A stretch of DNA of 64,000 nucleotides from Amycolatopsis alba DSM 44262 (GTDB taxonomy: Bacteria > Actinomycetota > Actinomycetes > Mycobacteriales > Pseudonocardiaceae). Below are positions 57,387 to 64,000 of this stretch, piece by piece (position 1 is the stretch's first letter; each line of letters opens with the position of its first letter). The position numbers and the translations under genes are program-made. The stretch is from positions 7,215,605 to 7,279,604 of the forward strand of contig NZ_KB913032.1 of assembly GCF_000384215.1 (NCBI RefSeq), read 5' to 3'. The notes under the pieces were generated by a model. It saw only the letters and a list, made by a program, of their open reading frames with translations. It had not been told where the DNA came from and did no database searches.

Positions 57387-59438
57387 CTACCGGACCGGCT
57401 GCCCCTCCGGCGCCGGGGCGTGACCGGCCGGCCGGGCGGTGAACGTGCCCCGGCCCTGGGTCCGGCTGCGCAGCCGAGTCGCGTAGCCGAACAGTTCGGC
57501 CAGCGGCACGGTCGCGGTGACCACGGTCGTTCCCGCGCGCACCACCGACCCCAGCACCCGGCCACGCCGGGCGGCGAGGTCGCCGAGCGCCACGCCGACG
57601 GCGCTCTCGGGCACGGTCACGGTCACGTCGGCGATCGGTTCCAGCAGCGTCATCGCTCCGGCCGCCAGAGCCGCCCGGAGCGCGAACCGCCCGGCCGCCC
57701 GGAACGCCATCTCCGACGAGTCCTTCGAGTGGGTCGCCCCGTCGGTCAACGTGACCCGTACGCCGGTGACCGGATGCCCGCCGAGCGGGCCTTCGGCCAG
57801 CGCGTCACGGCAACCCGCCTCGACAGCGCGGACGTATTCCCGCGGCACGCGGCCACCGACCACAGTGGACTCGAACTCGAACTCCCCTTCCGCCAACGGT
57901 TCCGTGTCGATCACGACGTGGGCGAACTGTCCGGCACCGCCGTCCTGTTTGACATGCCGGTACACGAAACCGGACACGCCGCGGGCGACCGTCTCGCGGT
58001 AGGCGACCCGTGGCCGCCCGACCCCGACGGCCAGCCCGTGGTCGCGCCGGATCTTCTCCACCGCCACCTCCAGATGCAGTTCGCCCATCCCCGACAGGAG
58101 GGTCTGACCGGTCTCGCGATCGGTCCGGATGACCAGCGACGGGTCCTCCTCGACCAGCCGTGCCAGCGCTGCCATCAGCCGTTCCGTGTCGGTTCCCGTC
58201 CGTGCCTCGACGGCGACCGACACGACCGGATCGGCGGTGCCGGGCGGTTCGAGCAGGAGTGGCTCCGACGGCGTGCACAGTGTCGCTCCGGCACGGGCCG
58301 ACTTCAGCCCGACCACCGCGACGATGTCGCCCGCGACCGCGCTGTCCACCCTGGTGTGCCGGTCCGCCTGGACCCGCAGGATGCGGCCGACGCGCTCGAT
58401 ACGACCTGCACCCACGTCCATCACCGCCTCCGAAGTCCGGATCGTGCCCGAATACACGCGCAGGTACGTCAACCGCCCGGTGGCGGTCGAGGTCACCTTG
58501 AACACCAGTGCCGCGAACGGCGCCGACGGATCGGCGGGACGTTCGCGGACCGCGCCTTCGTACTCGCCCCGGACCGGCGGAACATCCGACGGTGCGGGCA
58601 AATACGCCACCGCGGCTTCCAGCAGCGGCTCGACACCACGGTTGCGGTAGGCCGAGCCGCACAGCACGACGACACCGTCGCCGGTCCGGGTGAGCTCGCG
58701 CAACGCCGTGACCAGCGTCTCCGCCGAAACCGCCGACGACTCGCAGAACTCCTCCAGCGCGGCCGGGTGGACTTCCGCCACGGCCTCGTCGAGCAATCGG
58801 CGACGCCGGTTCGCTTCGTCCACAAGGGACTCCGGGACGGGCCCCTCTTCGGCCGCCTCGGCACCATCGGCCCAGACGAGTGACCTCATCCGCACCAGGT
58901 CGACAACGCCCACGAAAGCGTCTTCCGCCCCGATCGGCAGCTGAATCACCAAGGGGCGCGGATGCAGCCGGTCCCGGATGGACGCCACGGCCGCGTCCAG
59001 GTCGGCGCCCGCGCGGTCGAGCTTGTTGACGAACGCGATCCTCGGCACGCCGTGCCGGTCGGCCTGGCGCCACCCGGATTCGCTCTGCGGTTCGACCCCG
59101 GCGACGCCGTCGAACACCGCGATCGCGCCGTCGAGGACCCGGAGCGATCGTTCGACCTCGTCGGAGAAGTCGACGTGGCCGGGAGTGTCGATCAGGTTGA
59201 CGAGATGACCGTCCCACGAACAGCTGACGGCGGCGGCGAAGATGGTGATGCCACGATCTCGCTCCTGGGAATCGAAGTCGGTCACGGTCGTGCCGTCGTG
59301 GACCTCACCCCGTTTGTAGGTGGTGCCGGTGACGTACAGGATCCGTTCGGTGAGGGTGGTCTTGCCCGCGTCGACGTGGGCAAGGATGCCCAGATTGCGG
59401 ACGGCGGACAGGGGGACGCGGTGCGGGTCGGTGCGCAT
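57387..59438 (-). CDS. EF-G paralogue / TetM-like ribosomal GTPase
   Basis: 683 aa from the ATG at 59438 (GAAAGG upstream). GTPase: NLGILAHVDAGKTTLTERIL (P-loop), FDSQERDRGITIFAA, IDTPGHVDFSDEVERSLR, FVNKLDRAGADLDAA. Domains II-V follow: LVFKVTSTATGRLTYLRVYS, GMGELHLEVAVEKIRR, and GVALGDLAARRGRVLGSVV. It is a second-copy EF-G of actinomycetes with TetM/OtrA-like features, not the str-operon fusA (no rpsL/rpsG/tuf neighbours). Ribosome protection or a recycling role is possible. Upstream lie a 34-codon ORF and a hairpin that suggest attenuation. Confidence 0.88.
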   Translation of the reverse strand: MRTDPHRVPLSAVRNLGILAHVDAGKTTLTERILYVTGTTYKRGEVHDGTTVTDFDSQERDRGITIFAAAVSCSWDGHLVNLIDTPGHVDFSDEVERSLRVLDGAIAVFDGVAGVEPQSESGWRQADRHGVPRIAFVNKLDRAGADLDAAVASIRDRLHPRPLVIQLPIGAEDAFVGVVDLVRMRSLVWADGAEAAEEGPVPESLVDEANRRRRLLDEAVAEVHPAALEEFCESSAVSAETLVTALRELTRTGDGVVVLCGSAYRNRGVEPLLEAAVAYLPAPSDVPPVRGEYEGAVRERPADPSAPFAALVFKVTSTATGRLTYLRVYSGTIRTSEAVMDVGAGRIERVGRILRVQADRHTRVDSAVAGDIVAVVGLKSARAGATLCTPSEPLLLEPPGTADPVVSVAVEARTGTDTERLMAALARLVEEDPSLVIRTDRETGQTLLSGMGELHLEVAVEKIRRDHGLAVGVGRPRVAYRETVARGVSGFVYRHVKQDGGAGQFAHVVIDTEPLAEGEFEFESTVVGGRVPREYVRAVEAGCRDALAEGPLGGHPVTGVRVTLTDGATHSKDSSEMAFRAAGRFALRAALAAGAMTLLEPIADVTVTVPESAVGVALGDLAARRGRVLGSVVRAGTTVVTATVPLAELFGYATRLRSRTQGRGTFTARPAGHAPAPEGQPVR

Positions 59439-59506
59439 GGCACGGGCCTTTCGAGGTGTACTCCGGAAACTCCGACGGCGCGATTCCGACGAACGCGGGC
59501 AAGCGT

Positions 59507-59533
59507 CTTCACCGTTGCGGGGCAACGGTGAAG
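59507..59533 (-). promoter_or_regulatory. Hairpin in the leader of the EF-G paralogue
   Basis: Perfect 12-base arms (CTTCACCGTTGC and its complement) with a 3-base loop, between the small upstream ORF (stop at 59548) and the EF-G start at 59438. Not followed by a T-run. Position suggests attenuation or start-site sequestration controlled by ribosomes on the small ORF. Confidence 0.6.
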
Positions 59534-59547
59534 AGGGCGGGCGTTCG

Positions 59548-59652
59548 TCAGGCGAGCCGGTGCGTGCCGCGCGGCAGGCACCGGGAGCACGGAGACACCA
59601 GGATCACCTCGTAGCGGGCCGAGGGGACGACGACGGCGTGGTGATGACGCAC
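59548..59652 (-). CDS. 34-aa leader peptide upstream of the EF-G paralogue
   Basis: GTG at 59652 is preceded by GAAGGAC at good spacing. The peptide reads VRHHHAVVVPSARYEVILVS then PCSRCLPRGTHRLA. It has three consecutive His codons near the start and a CxxC pair. The stop is 15 bases before a perfect hairpin and 110 bases before the EF-G start. A well-spaced ribosome site, a compact non-repetitive peptide and this placement suggest a leader peptide sensing slow translation, as for tet(M) and other ribosome-protection genes. A free-standing small protein is the alternative. Confidence 0.6.
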   Translation of the reverse strand: MRHHHAVVVPSARYEVILVSPCSRCLPRGTHRLA

Positions 59653-59741
59653 GGTCCTGTCCTTCCTCGCCGGGATGATCCGTGGCGAGTGTAGCCACTC
59701 CGAAGTGGACCGGAAACCGGTTTTCGGCGGAAGCCGGTGCT

Positions 59742-59768
59742 TGCCAGGGCCGCGTTCCGGCCCTGGCA
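59742..59768 (-). terminator. Hairpin after the secreted serine hydrolase
   Basis: Perfect 11-base arms (TGCCAGGGCCG and its complement) with a 5-base loop, starting 6 bases past the serine hydrolase stop and separating it from the EF-G leader. Confidence 0.75.
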
Positions 59769-59774
59769 CTCTCC

Positions 59775-60911
59775 TCACTTGCAGAAGGCAGTGTCCACAG
59801 TGGCCATTACGGCCTTGGAGCCCTTCTCGGCGTCACCGAAGGTGCCCGGCATCGCGGTCACCGCGAGCCCGACCGTGCGGCCGTCTTCCGTTGCTCCACC
59901 GCGGGTTTCGAAGCCGTGGATGTCCCCGCCGTGCCCCCAGTACACCCCGCCGCAGCTGAGCGGGTTGCTCATCAGGCCGAGGCCGTACTTCGAGCCGGGG
60001 AACAAGGGCGCGTCGACCGTCTTGCGCATCTCGGCCAGCTGCGCGGCGGGCAGCAGCCTGCCTTCCAGCAGGACCCGGAACAACTTGCCGAGGTCGCTGG
60101 GCGTCGAGATCAGCTGACCGGCGGCGCCGCCCCACGACGGATCCAGCTCGGTCACGTCGATCACCTTGCCGGTGGCGGCGTTGCCGATGGCGTATCCCTG
60201 CGGATGCCGTCCCTGGATGGTCTGGTCGCCGGCCAGCGGCCAGTAGGTGTGCTTCAGACCGGCCTTCTTGATCACTCGTTCGGTGATCTGCTCGTGGATC
60301 GGGCGTCCGGTCACCTTCTCGATCACCATGCCCGCCAGCAGGTAGCCGGTGTTGCTGTACGCCCATTTGGTGCCCGGCTGGAACTTCGCCGGATGGCTCA
60401 GCGCCGCGGCCAGCAGTTCGTGGGTGGGGACGTACCGGTGCTGAACCTTTTCGAAATCCTTCAGCCCGAGGTACTCGGCGTAGTCCGGCAGCCCGCTGGT
60501 GTGCTGCAGCAGCTGCCGGATGGTGATCTTGGTGCCGTCGATGCCCTCGCCGCGCACGATCCCCGGAAGGTACTTCTCGATCGGCGCGTCGAGTTCGACC
60601 TTGCCCTCGGCCACCAACTGCAGGACGACGACCGCGGTGAACGTCTTGGTGTTGCTGCCCGCCCGGACCGAACCGTCCCGCGGGACGGGGACCTGGCGAT
60701 CGATCCGCGAAGACCCCGCGACCAGCGACGTCGTGCGCCCTCGATCGGTCACGTAGGCCAGCGCGGCCGGGAACTTCTCCTGCCGCACCAACGAGTCGAG
60801 GCTTTTCTGCACTTCGGCCCCCTTGGCAGGGGCCGCGTCCGCCGCGGTGGTCCAGGCAGCGCCCATCAGCCCCGCCGCGGTCAGGACCACGACGCCCTTG
60901 CGTACCGTCAT
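59775..60911 (-). CDS. Secreted beta-lactamase-fold serine hydrolase (D,D-carboxypeptidase-like)
   Basis: 378 aa. Signal peptide (VVVLTAAGLMGAAWTTAADA, cut near residue 27). Class C/R61-type motifs: SxxK in RAGSNTKTFTAVVV, YxN in KWAYSNTGYLLAG, and HxG in YWGHGGDIHGFE. The length fits the Streptomyces R61 D-alanyl-D-alanine carboxypeptidase group. Acts outside the cell on peptidoglycan peptides or small esters/amides. No transmembrane C-terminal tail, so it is unlike the ClbP-type prodrug peptidases. It is about 13 kb from the NRPS cluster and probably unrelated. Confidence 0.9.
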   Translation of the reverse strand: MTVRKGVVVLTAAGLMGAAWTTAADAAPAKGAEVQKSLDSLVRQEKFPAALAYVTDRGRTTSLVAGSSRIDRQVPVPRDGSVRAGSNTKTFTAVVVLQLVAEGKVELDAPIEKYLPGIVRGEGIDGTKITIRQLLQHTSGLPDYAEYLGLKDFEKVQHRYVPTHELLAAALSHPAKFQPGTKWAYSNTGYLLAGMVIEKVTGRPIHEQITERVIKKAGLKHTYWPLAGDQTIQGRHPQGYAIGNAATGKVIDVTELDPSWGGAAGQLISTPSDLGKLFRVLLEGRLLPAAQLAEMRKTVDAPLFPGSKYGLGLMSNPLSCGGVYWGHGGDIHGFETRGGATEDGRTVGLAVTAMPGTFGDAEKGSKAVMATVDTAFCK

Positions 60912-61130
60912 TCACACTCCTTCATCGACCGGATCAACACCTATGACACTGGTCGAATCGGGCACGAAGATCAGGAGTGCAGGCCGCCGATTCCGGGGTA
61001 GCGCTGGCGCCACCCCGGATCACGGGAACTTTTTCGAACAAGTATTCGTCCCACCATTGTCCGCACGGGACGCGGCTCGCTAAAGTCAGTTCGATAAGTG
61101 GACTAGACCACCCGAGGCCGGGAGGCGACG

Positions 61131-61625
61131 ATGCCCCTCGACGAGCAGCAGACCTGGGCGATGCTGCGCGAGCTGGACGAACCCGGCTACTGGGAAGTGC
61201 CGCACGATTTCGACGGACCGGCCGCACGAGCGCGCTTCGAGCGACTGGCGGAGCGGCTCGACCTTCGGTTCGGCTGCTCTTGCGAAGTCGACCGCCACGT
61301 CCAGGACGCCAGCCATCTCGGCAGGATCGTGATCCCGGCGGGCGCGACCTCCGCGGAGGACCAGGTCACGGTCACGGTCAGCAATTTCGGCGGCCTCGTC
61401 GCGGTGACACTGGGGAATCCTGGCAGCTACGACGAAGACGAGGAACAGGAGCTCTTCCCGGCGCGTGATCGAAGACGGGTCGAAGACGAGTTGGAAGCGC
61501 TCGGCTACCTGCCCGTCCCCGAACACCCGCTGTGGACCAAGTACACCGGGATCAGCGGCTTCGACGCCCTCTACCCGCCGGACCGGCCGCCGTCATGGTG
61601 GGACCGGTTCTTCGACTACCTCTAG
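61131..61625 (+). CDS. Hypothetical acidic protein
   Basis: 164 aa; ATG at 61131 with GGGAGGCGACG upstream. Begins MPLDEQQTWAMLRELDEPGY and ends PPSWWDRFFDYL; rich in Asp/Glu and aromatic residues. No signal peptide, membrane segment or catalytic motif; a middle beta-rich part (RIVIPAGATSAEDQVTVTVS) and single CSCE. I do not recognise it. The stop overlaps the convergent neighbour by 4 bases. Confidence 0.75.
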   Translation: MPLDEQQTWAMLRELDEPGYWEVPHDFDGPAARARFERLAERLDLRFGCSCEVDRHVQDASHLGRIVIPAGATSAEDQVTVTVSNFGGLVAVTLGNPGSYDEDEEQELFPARDRRRVEDELEALGYLPVPEHPLWTKYTGISGFDALYPPDRPPSWWDRFFDYL

Positions 61626-61984
61626 ACGTTGCTCGGCGCGAGCGCGAGCGCGAGTTCCGCCGCGTTCCGCACACTGACGAGCACCTCGTCGAAGGGCAGC
61701 CCGGCGACCTCACGATCGATCGCGACCCGCACCGCCGGCACTCCCCTGCGGACCGACACCAGCTGGCGGACTCCCGTCCCCAGCCCCCAGTAACCCACCT
61801 TCAGCACTCCGCTGACCAGCACTCCGGCTCGTCCCCCTCGCGCCCGTCCCACGGGCGCGTCGACGAGTTCGACGGCCGTGATCGCCGCCCGCGGCACGAC
61901 CACTCCGTCGCGCCACACGGCCAACCTCTCCCAGGCCGAGAACCTCACTCGCACTCCGCCACCGGCGATGTCCATCGTCGCCAT
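61622..61984 (-). CDS. Hypothetical PH-like/DUF protein
   Basis: 120 aa from the ATG at 61984, with GGGAAGG upstream. Beta-strand-rich (VRVRFSAWERLAVWRDGVVV, AAITAVELVDAPVGRARGG, RQLVSVRRGVPAVRVAIDRE), similar in layout to bacterial PH-like proteins; no catalytic motif. Divergent from the GntR regulator gene across about 70 bases containing the palindrome CAGCTAGCTG (62004-62013) and a direct repeat TATAGCA (62024-62030, 62035-62041), so it may be under that regulator. Confidence 0.7.
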   Translation of the reverse strand: MATMDIAGGGVRVRFSAWERLAVWRDGVVVPRAAITAVELVDAPVGRARGGRAGVLVSGVLKVGYWGLGTGVRQLVSVRRGVPAVRVAIDREVAGLPFDEVLVSVRNAAELALALAPSNV

Positions 61985-62055
61985 CACGACCACCTTCCCC
62001 TGACAGCTAGCTGATGTAGTTGTTATAGCAAGTGTATAGCAGATATCCTTGGCTG

Positions 62056-62451
62056 GTGTTGCTGACTCTCGACCTCGACAGCGAGGTTCCGATCTACCAG
62101 CAGATCCGCGACCGGATCGTCGAAGCCGTCGCCGACGGTGAGCTGGTCGAGGGCGCTTCCCTGCCCTCCACCCGGCAGCTCGGCGCCGACCTCGGGATCA
62201 ACTTCCACACCGTGAACAAGGCTTACGACCTGCTGCGGACGCAGGGGTTCATCCGGATCAACCGCAAGACCGGCGCCGTCGTCCGGCGGGACGCGGCCTC
62301 CGGACCGGCGGAGGACGGTTACGCGGACGAGTGGCAGGAGCGCCTGCGCACCCTGCTCGCCGAGGCCGTCGCGCTCGGCCTGGGCCCGCGCGAGGTGACG
62401 AGCCGGTGCGAAACCGTGCTGGACTCCTTCGCGGTGAGCAGCCGGCGATGA
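62056..62451 (+). CDS. GntR-family regulator, YtrA type
   Basis: 131 aa from GTG at 62056 (GTG at 62032 is an alternative). Short GntR protein: LDLDSEVPIYQQIRDRIVEA, LPSTRQLGADLGINFHTVNK, AYDLLRTQGFIRINRKTGAV, with only about 60 residues after the wing, as in YtrA regulators that control transporters or membrane proteins. ATGA-coupled to the DUF5808-type membrane gene, its probable target. The TATAGCA direct repeat overlapping its start region is a candidate operator. Confidence 0.9.
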   Translation: MLLTLDLDSEVPIYQQIRDRIVEAVADGELVEGASLPSTRQLGADLGINFHTVNKAYDLLRTQGFIRINRKTGAVVRRDAASGPAEDGYADEWQERLRTLLAEAVALGLGPREVTSRCETVLDSFAVSSRR

Positions 62452-63476
62452 TCTGGCCAGTTTGGCTGCGGCTGGCGCTGATCGCCTTCATCGCGGCCGC
62501 CTTCGGCTCGGCACCCGCGCTGGCCCGGCCGACCCTCCCCTTCGGCGTCCGGATCCCCGCCGGGCGCACCGGAGAAGCCGTCATCACGCTCGTGCGCCGT
62601 CGCTACAACCGGGGCATCGCCGCAGGTGCGGTCGTGGCCTGCGCCGTCGTTCTCACCGGCTGGACAACGAGAATCGACCTCGTCATCGCCGGTCTCGTCG
62701 TGGCGTACTCCCTGTTCGGAAGCCTGGCGCATCGTTCGATCGCCACGGCGAAACGTGACGGCGACTGGTACGCCGGGACCCGGCAGGCGGTCGCCACCGA
62801 CACCTCACTGCGCTCGGACCCGGTCCGTCCACAGTGGATCCTTCTGGCGCCCGCGGTGGCGCTGGCCGTCGTCACGGCCGTCATCGGCCTGGTCAAGAGC
62901 ATGGCGAACTTCTCCACGGTCTTGGCACAGGTCCTCCTCGTCGTCCTGGTTCCGCTGCCGGCCATCGCCATCTCACGGGCACGCCCCGAGATCGACGCCG
63001 CACGGCCGTCGGGGTCGGCTTCGCGGTACCGGGAGTACCTGCACGGCGTGCTCAGCCTGCTGCTGGTCTCCGCCGGATGCGCCAACGCGACGCTGCTCGT
63101 CGTTTCGCTGCAACTGTGGGGTCTCGTCGAAACGACGGTGCCGGTCACGATCGTGGCCTACCTGCCGCTTCTCGCCGCCTTCATCGCGTGGATCGGCTTC
63201 TCCGTGCGGTCAGGCGACGCCGGGCACCGGCTGTCCCCCACCGCCGACGAACCCGAAAACCGGTACGAACAACGCGACGACGACCGCCACTGGTACGCGG
63301 CCGGGATGGTCTACCTGAACCGGAACGACCCGGCGCTGCTGGTGCACCGCCGGGTCGGGACCTACTGGACGCTCAACCTCGGGCATCCGATCGCCTGGCT
63401 GGTGCTCGCCGCGGTCGCCGTCGCCGGGGTGCTCGCCGGATTCGGCGTCGTGAACCTCCCGATCAAGGGCGGCTGA
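62448..63476 (+). CDS. DUF1648/DUF5808-type membrane protein
   Basis: 342 aa, start in an ATGA overlap with the GntR gene. N-terminal membrane segment (WLRLALIAFIAAAFGSAPAL), FGVRIPAGRTGEAVI typical of DUF1648-like proteins, several further segments (about 7 in all), and a C-terminal DUF5808 unit: HWYAAGMVYLNRNDPALLVH, RRVGTYWTLNLGHPIAWLVL. Such proteins are paired with YtrA-type regulators in actinomycetes. Cell-membrane role unknown. Confidence 0.88.
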   Translation: MIWPVWLRLALIAFIAAAFGSAPALARPTLPFGVRIPAGRTGEAVITLVRRRYNRGIAAGAVVACAVVLTGWTTRIDLVIAGLVVAYSLFGSLAHRSIATAKRDGDWYAGTRQAVATDTSLRSDPVRPQWILLAPAVALAVVTAVIGLVKSMANFSTVLAQVLLVVLVPLPAIAISRARPEIDAARPSGSASRYREYLHGVLSLLLVSAGCANATLLVVSLQLWGLVETTVPVTIVAYLPLLAAFIAWIGFSVRSGDAGHRLSPTADEPENRYEQRDDDRHWYAAGMVYLNRNDPALLVHRRVGTYWTLNLGHPIAWLVLAAVAVAGVLAGFGVVNLPIKGG

Positions 63477-63503
63477 CAGTATCCTGGCCACGGGTGAGGG
63501 TTC

Positions 63504-63785
63504 ATGGCCGTGGTGCCGGACTTCGTGGGGAAGCAAGCGCTCGATGCCTGGCTGTCCGGGTACGACGCGGGCCTCATGCTGCAAGGCTCCGATCCTGACA
63601 GCCCGCATCCACTCCTGAACGGCGTGGTCGTCGCGCAGTTGCCCGCGCCGGGAACGCGCCTGCCGCGCTGGAGCGTGGTGATCGTCTGGATTGCCGGAGG
63701 CGGCGACCCCGCCGGCGTGCGCGAACCGCGGCGTCCGCTGCCGGACCACCTCGAAGACCAGGGCGAGCCTGATCACCGGGTGTGA
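63504..63785 (+). CDS. Single PASTA-domain protein
   Basis: 93 aa. VVPDFVGKQALDAWLSGYDA opens a PASTA domain, followed by VVAQLPAPGTRLPRWSVVIV and WIAGGG; a charged C-terminal tail follows. No signal peptide or membrane segment. PASTA units bind muropeptides or beta-lactams when outside the cell; here, as an isolated cytosolic domain, the role is unclear. Confidence 0.85.
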   Translation: MAVVPDFVGKQALDAWLSGYDAGLMLQGSDPDSPHPLLNGVVVAQLPAPGTRLPRWSVVIVWIAGGGDPAGVREPRRPLPDHLEDQGEPDHRV

Positions 63786-63820
63786 TCAGAGGTGCCCGAG
63801 CCGCTCGTTACCCTGATGCA

Positions 63821-64000
63821 ATGACGTCGCACAAAACCCCTCAAACGATGAAGCCCGCGACAGCGGCGAAGAAGCTGGGTGTGTACCTCGAGGCCACCCC
63901 GGCGGAGTTCCAGGAGGGTGTCGTCTCCCGCGACGAGCTGAACGCGCTGCAGACCGAGCCGCCCGAGTGGCTGCGGGAGCTGCGCCGCAACGGCCCGCAC
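63821..64000 (+). CDS. DUF5997-like conserved protein (cut by window edge)
   Basis: 60 codons visible, open to the right edge. MTSHKTPQTMKPATAAKKLG, then VYLEATPAEFQEGVVSRDEL, NALQTEPPEWLRELRRNGPH. This matches a conserved actinobacterial family of unknown role, usually about 120 residues. The minus-strand frame over the same bases is a shadow. Confidence 0.82.
   Translation, partial: MTSHKTPQTMKPATAAKKLGVYLEATPAEFQEGVVSRDELNALQTEPPEWLRELRRNGPH

Noticed and set aside
59775..60911. ClbP-like prodrug-activating peptidase for the cluster
   Set aside because: The protein is secreted, lacks the C-terminal transmembrane helices of ClbP, and lies far from the cluster among housekeeping-type genes.

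Overview
The window is GC-rich actinomycete chromosome. Codon use, ATGA/GTGA start-stop overlaps, an MbtH protein, a LAL-type regulator, a TTA codon in an NRPS gene and dispersed intergenic palindromes suggest a Pseudonocardiales organism such as Amycolatopsis; the genus is inferred, not proven. About 46.7 kb on the left is a nonribosomal peptide synthetase (NRPS) gene cluster that runs off the left edge. The rest is ordinary chromosome.

Left arm (1-17347, mostly minus strand). One operon runs penicillin-acylase-like hydrolase, C-A-T NRPS, two type II thioesterases, an NRPS whose adenylation domain is reduced to a remnant (C-deltaA-T), and an NRPS cut by the window edge. Beside it are an MFS exporter and a second operon: GNAT, a terminal NRPS, mbtH, cysD, a cysN/cysC fusion and an M20 peptidase. 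The terminal NRPS is C-A-T-TE with a luciferase-like monooxygenase inside a glycine-type A domain. The cys genes make PAPS, the sulfate donor.

Middle (23638-39494, mostly plus strand). A C-A-T NRPS is followed by two coupled acyl-CoA-dehydrogenase subunits. A PAPS-type sulfotransferase lies on the other strand. A C-A NRPS with no carrier domain leads an operon of LysK-like hydrolase, sugar-aminotransferase-like enzyme, split transketolase, LysY-like reductase and LysZ-like kinase. This is the gene set of the amino-group-carrier-protein (LysW-type) route to 2,6-diamino-5,7-dihydroxyheptanoate (DADH), precursor of the azabicyclic aziridine of vazabitide, azinomycin and ficellomycin. LysW and LysX are not in the window.

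Right arm of the cluster (39509-46750). A LAL regulator is divergent from a three-gene cassette: a SyrB2-like Fe(II)/2-oxoglutarate halogenase fused to a carrier domain, a stand-alone A domain with an isoleucine-like code, and an acyl-CoA-dehydrogenase-like protein. This is the parts list of the kutzneride KtzABCD cassette, which uses cryptic chlorination to build a cyclopropyl amino acid.

Working model (inference): a peptide combining a DADH-derived residue, probably activated by sulfation to an aziridine, with a chlorinated or cyclopropyl branched-chain residue delivered in trans to the C-deltaA-T module, released as a C-terminal amide after oxidation of a terminal glycine. I know of no described product with this combination.

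Right flank (46747-64000): xylose isomerase and its ROK repressor, a secreted barrel-like protein, an Lrp regulator with a branched-chain 2-oxoacid dehydrogenase operon, an MFS/VOC pair, a secreted PE-PPE-type hydrolase, an EF-G paralogue behind a small upstream ORF and hairpin, a secreted serine hydrolase, a GntR/DUF5808 pair, a PASTA protein and the start of a DUF5997-like gene.
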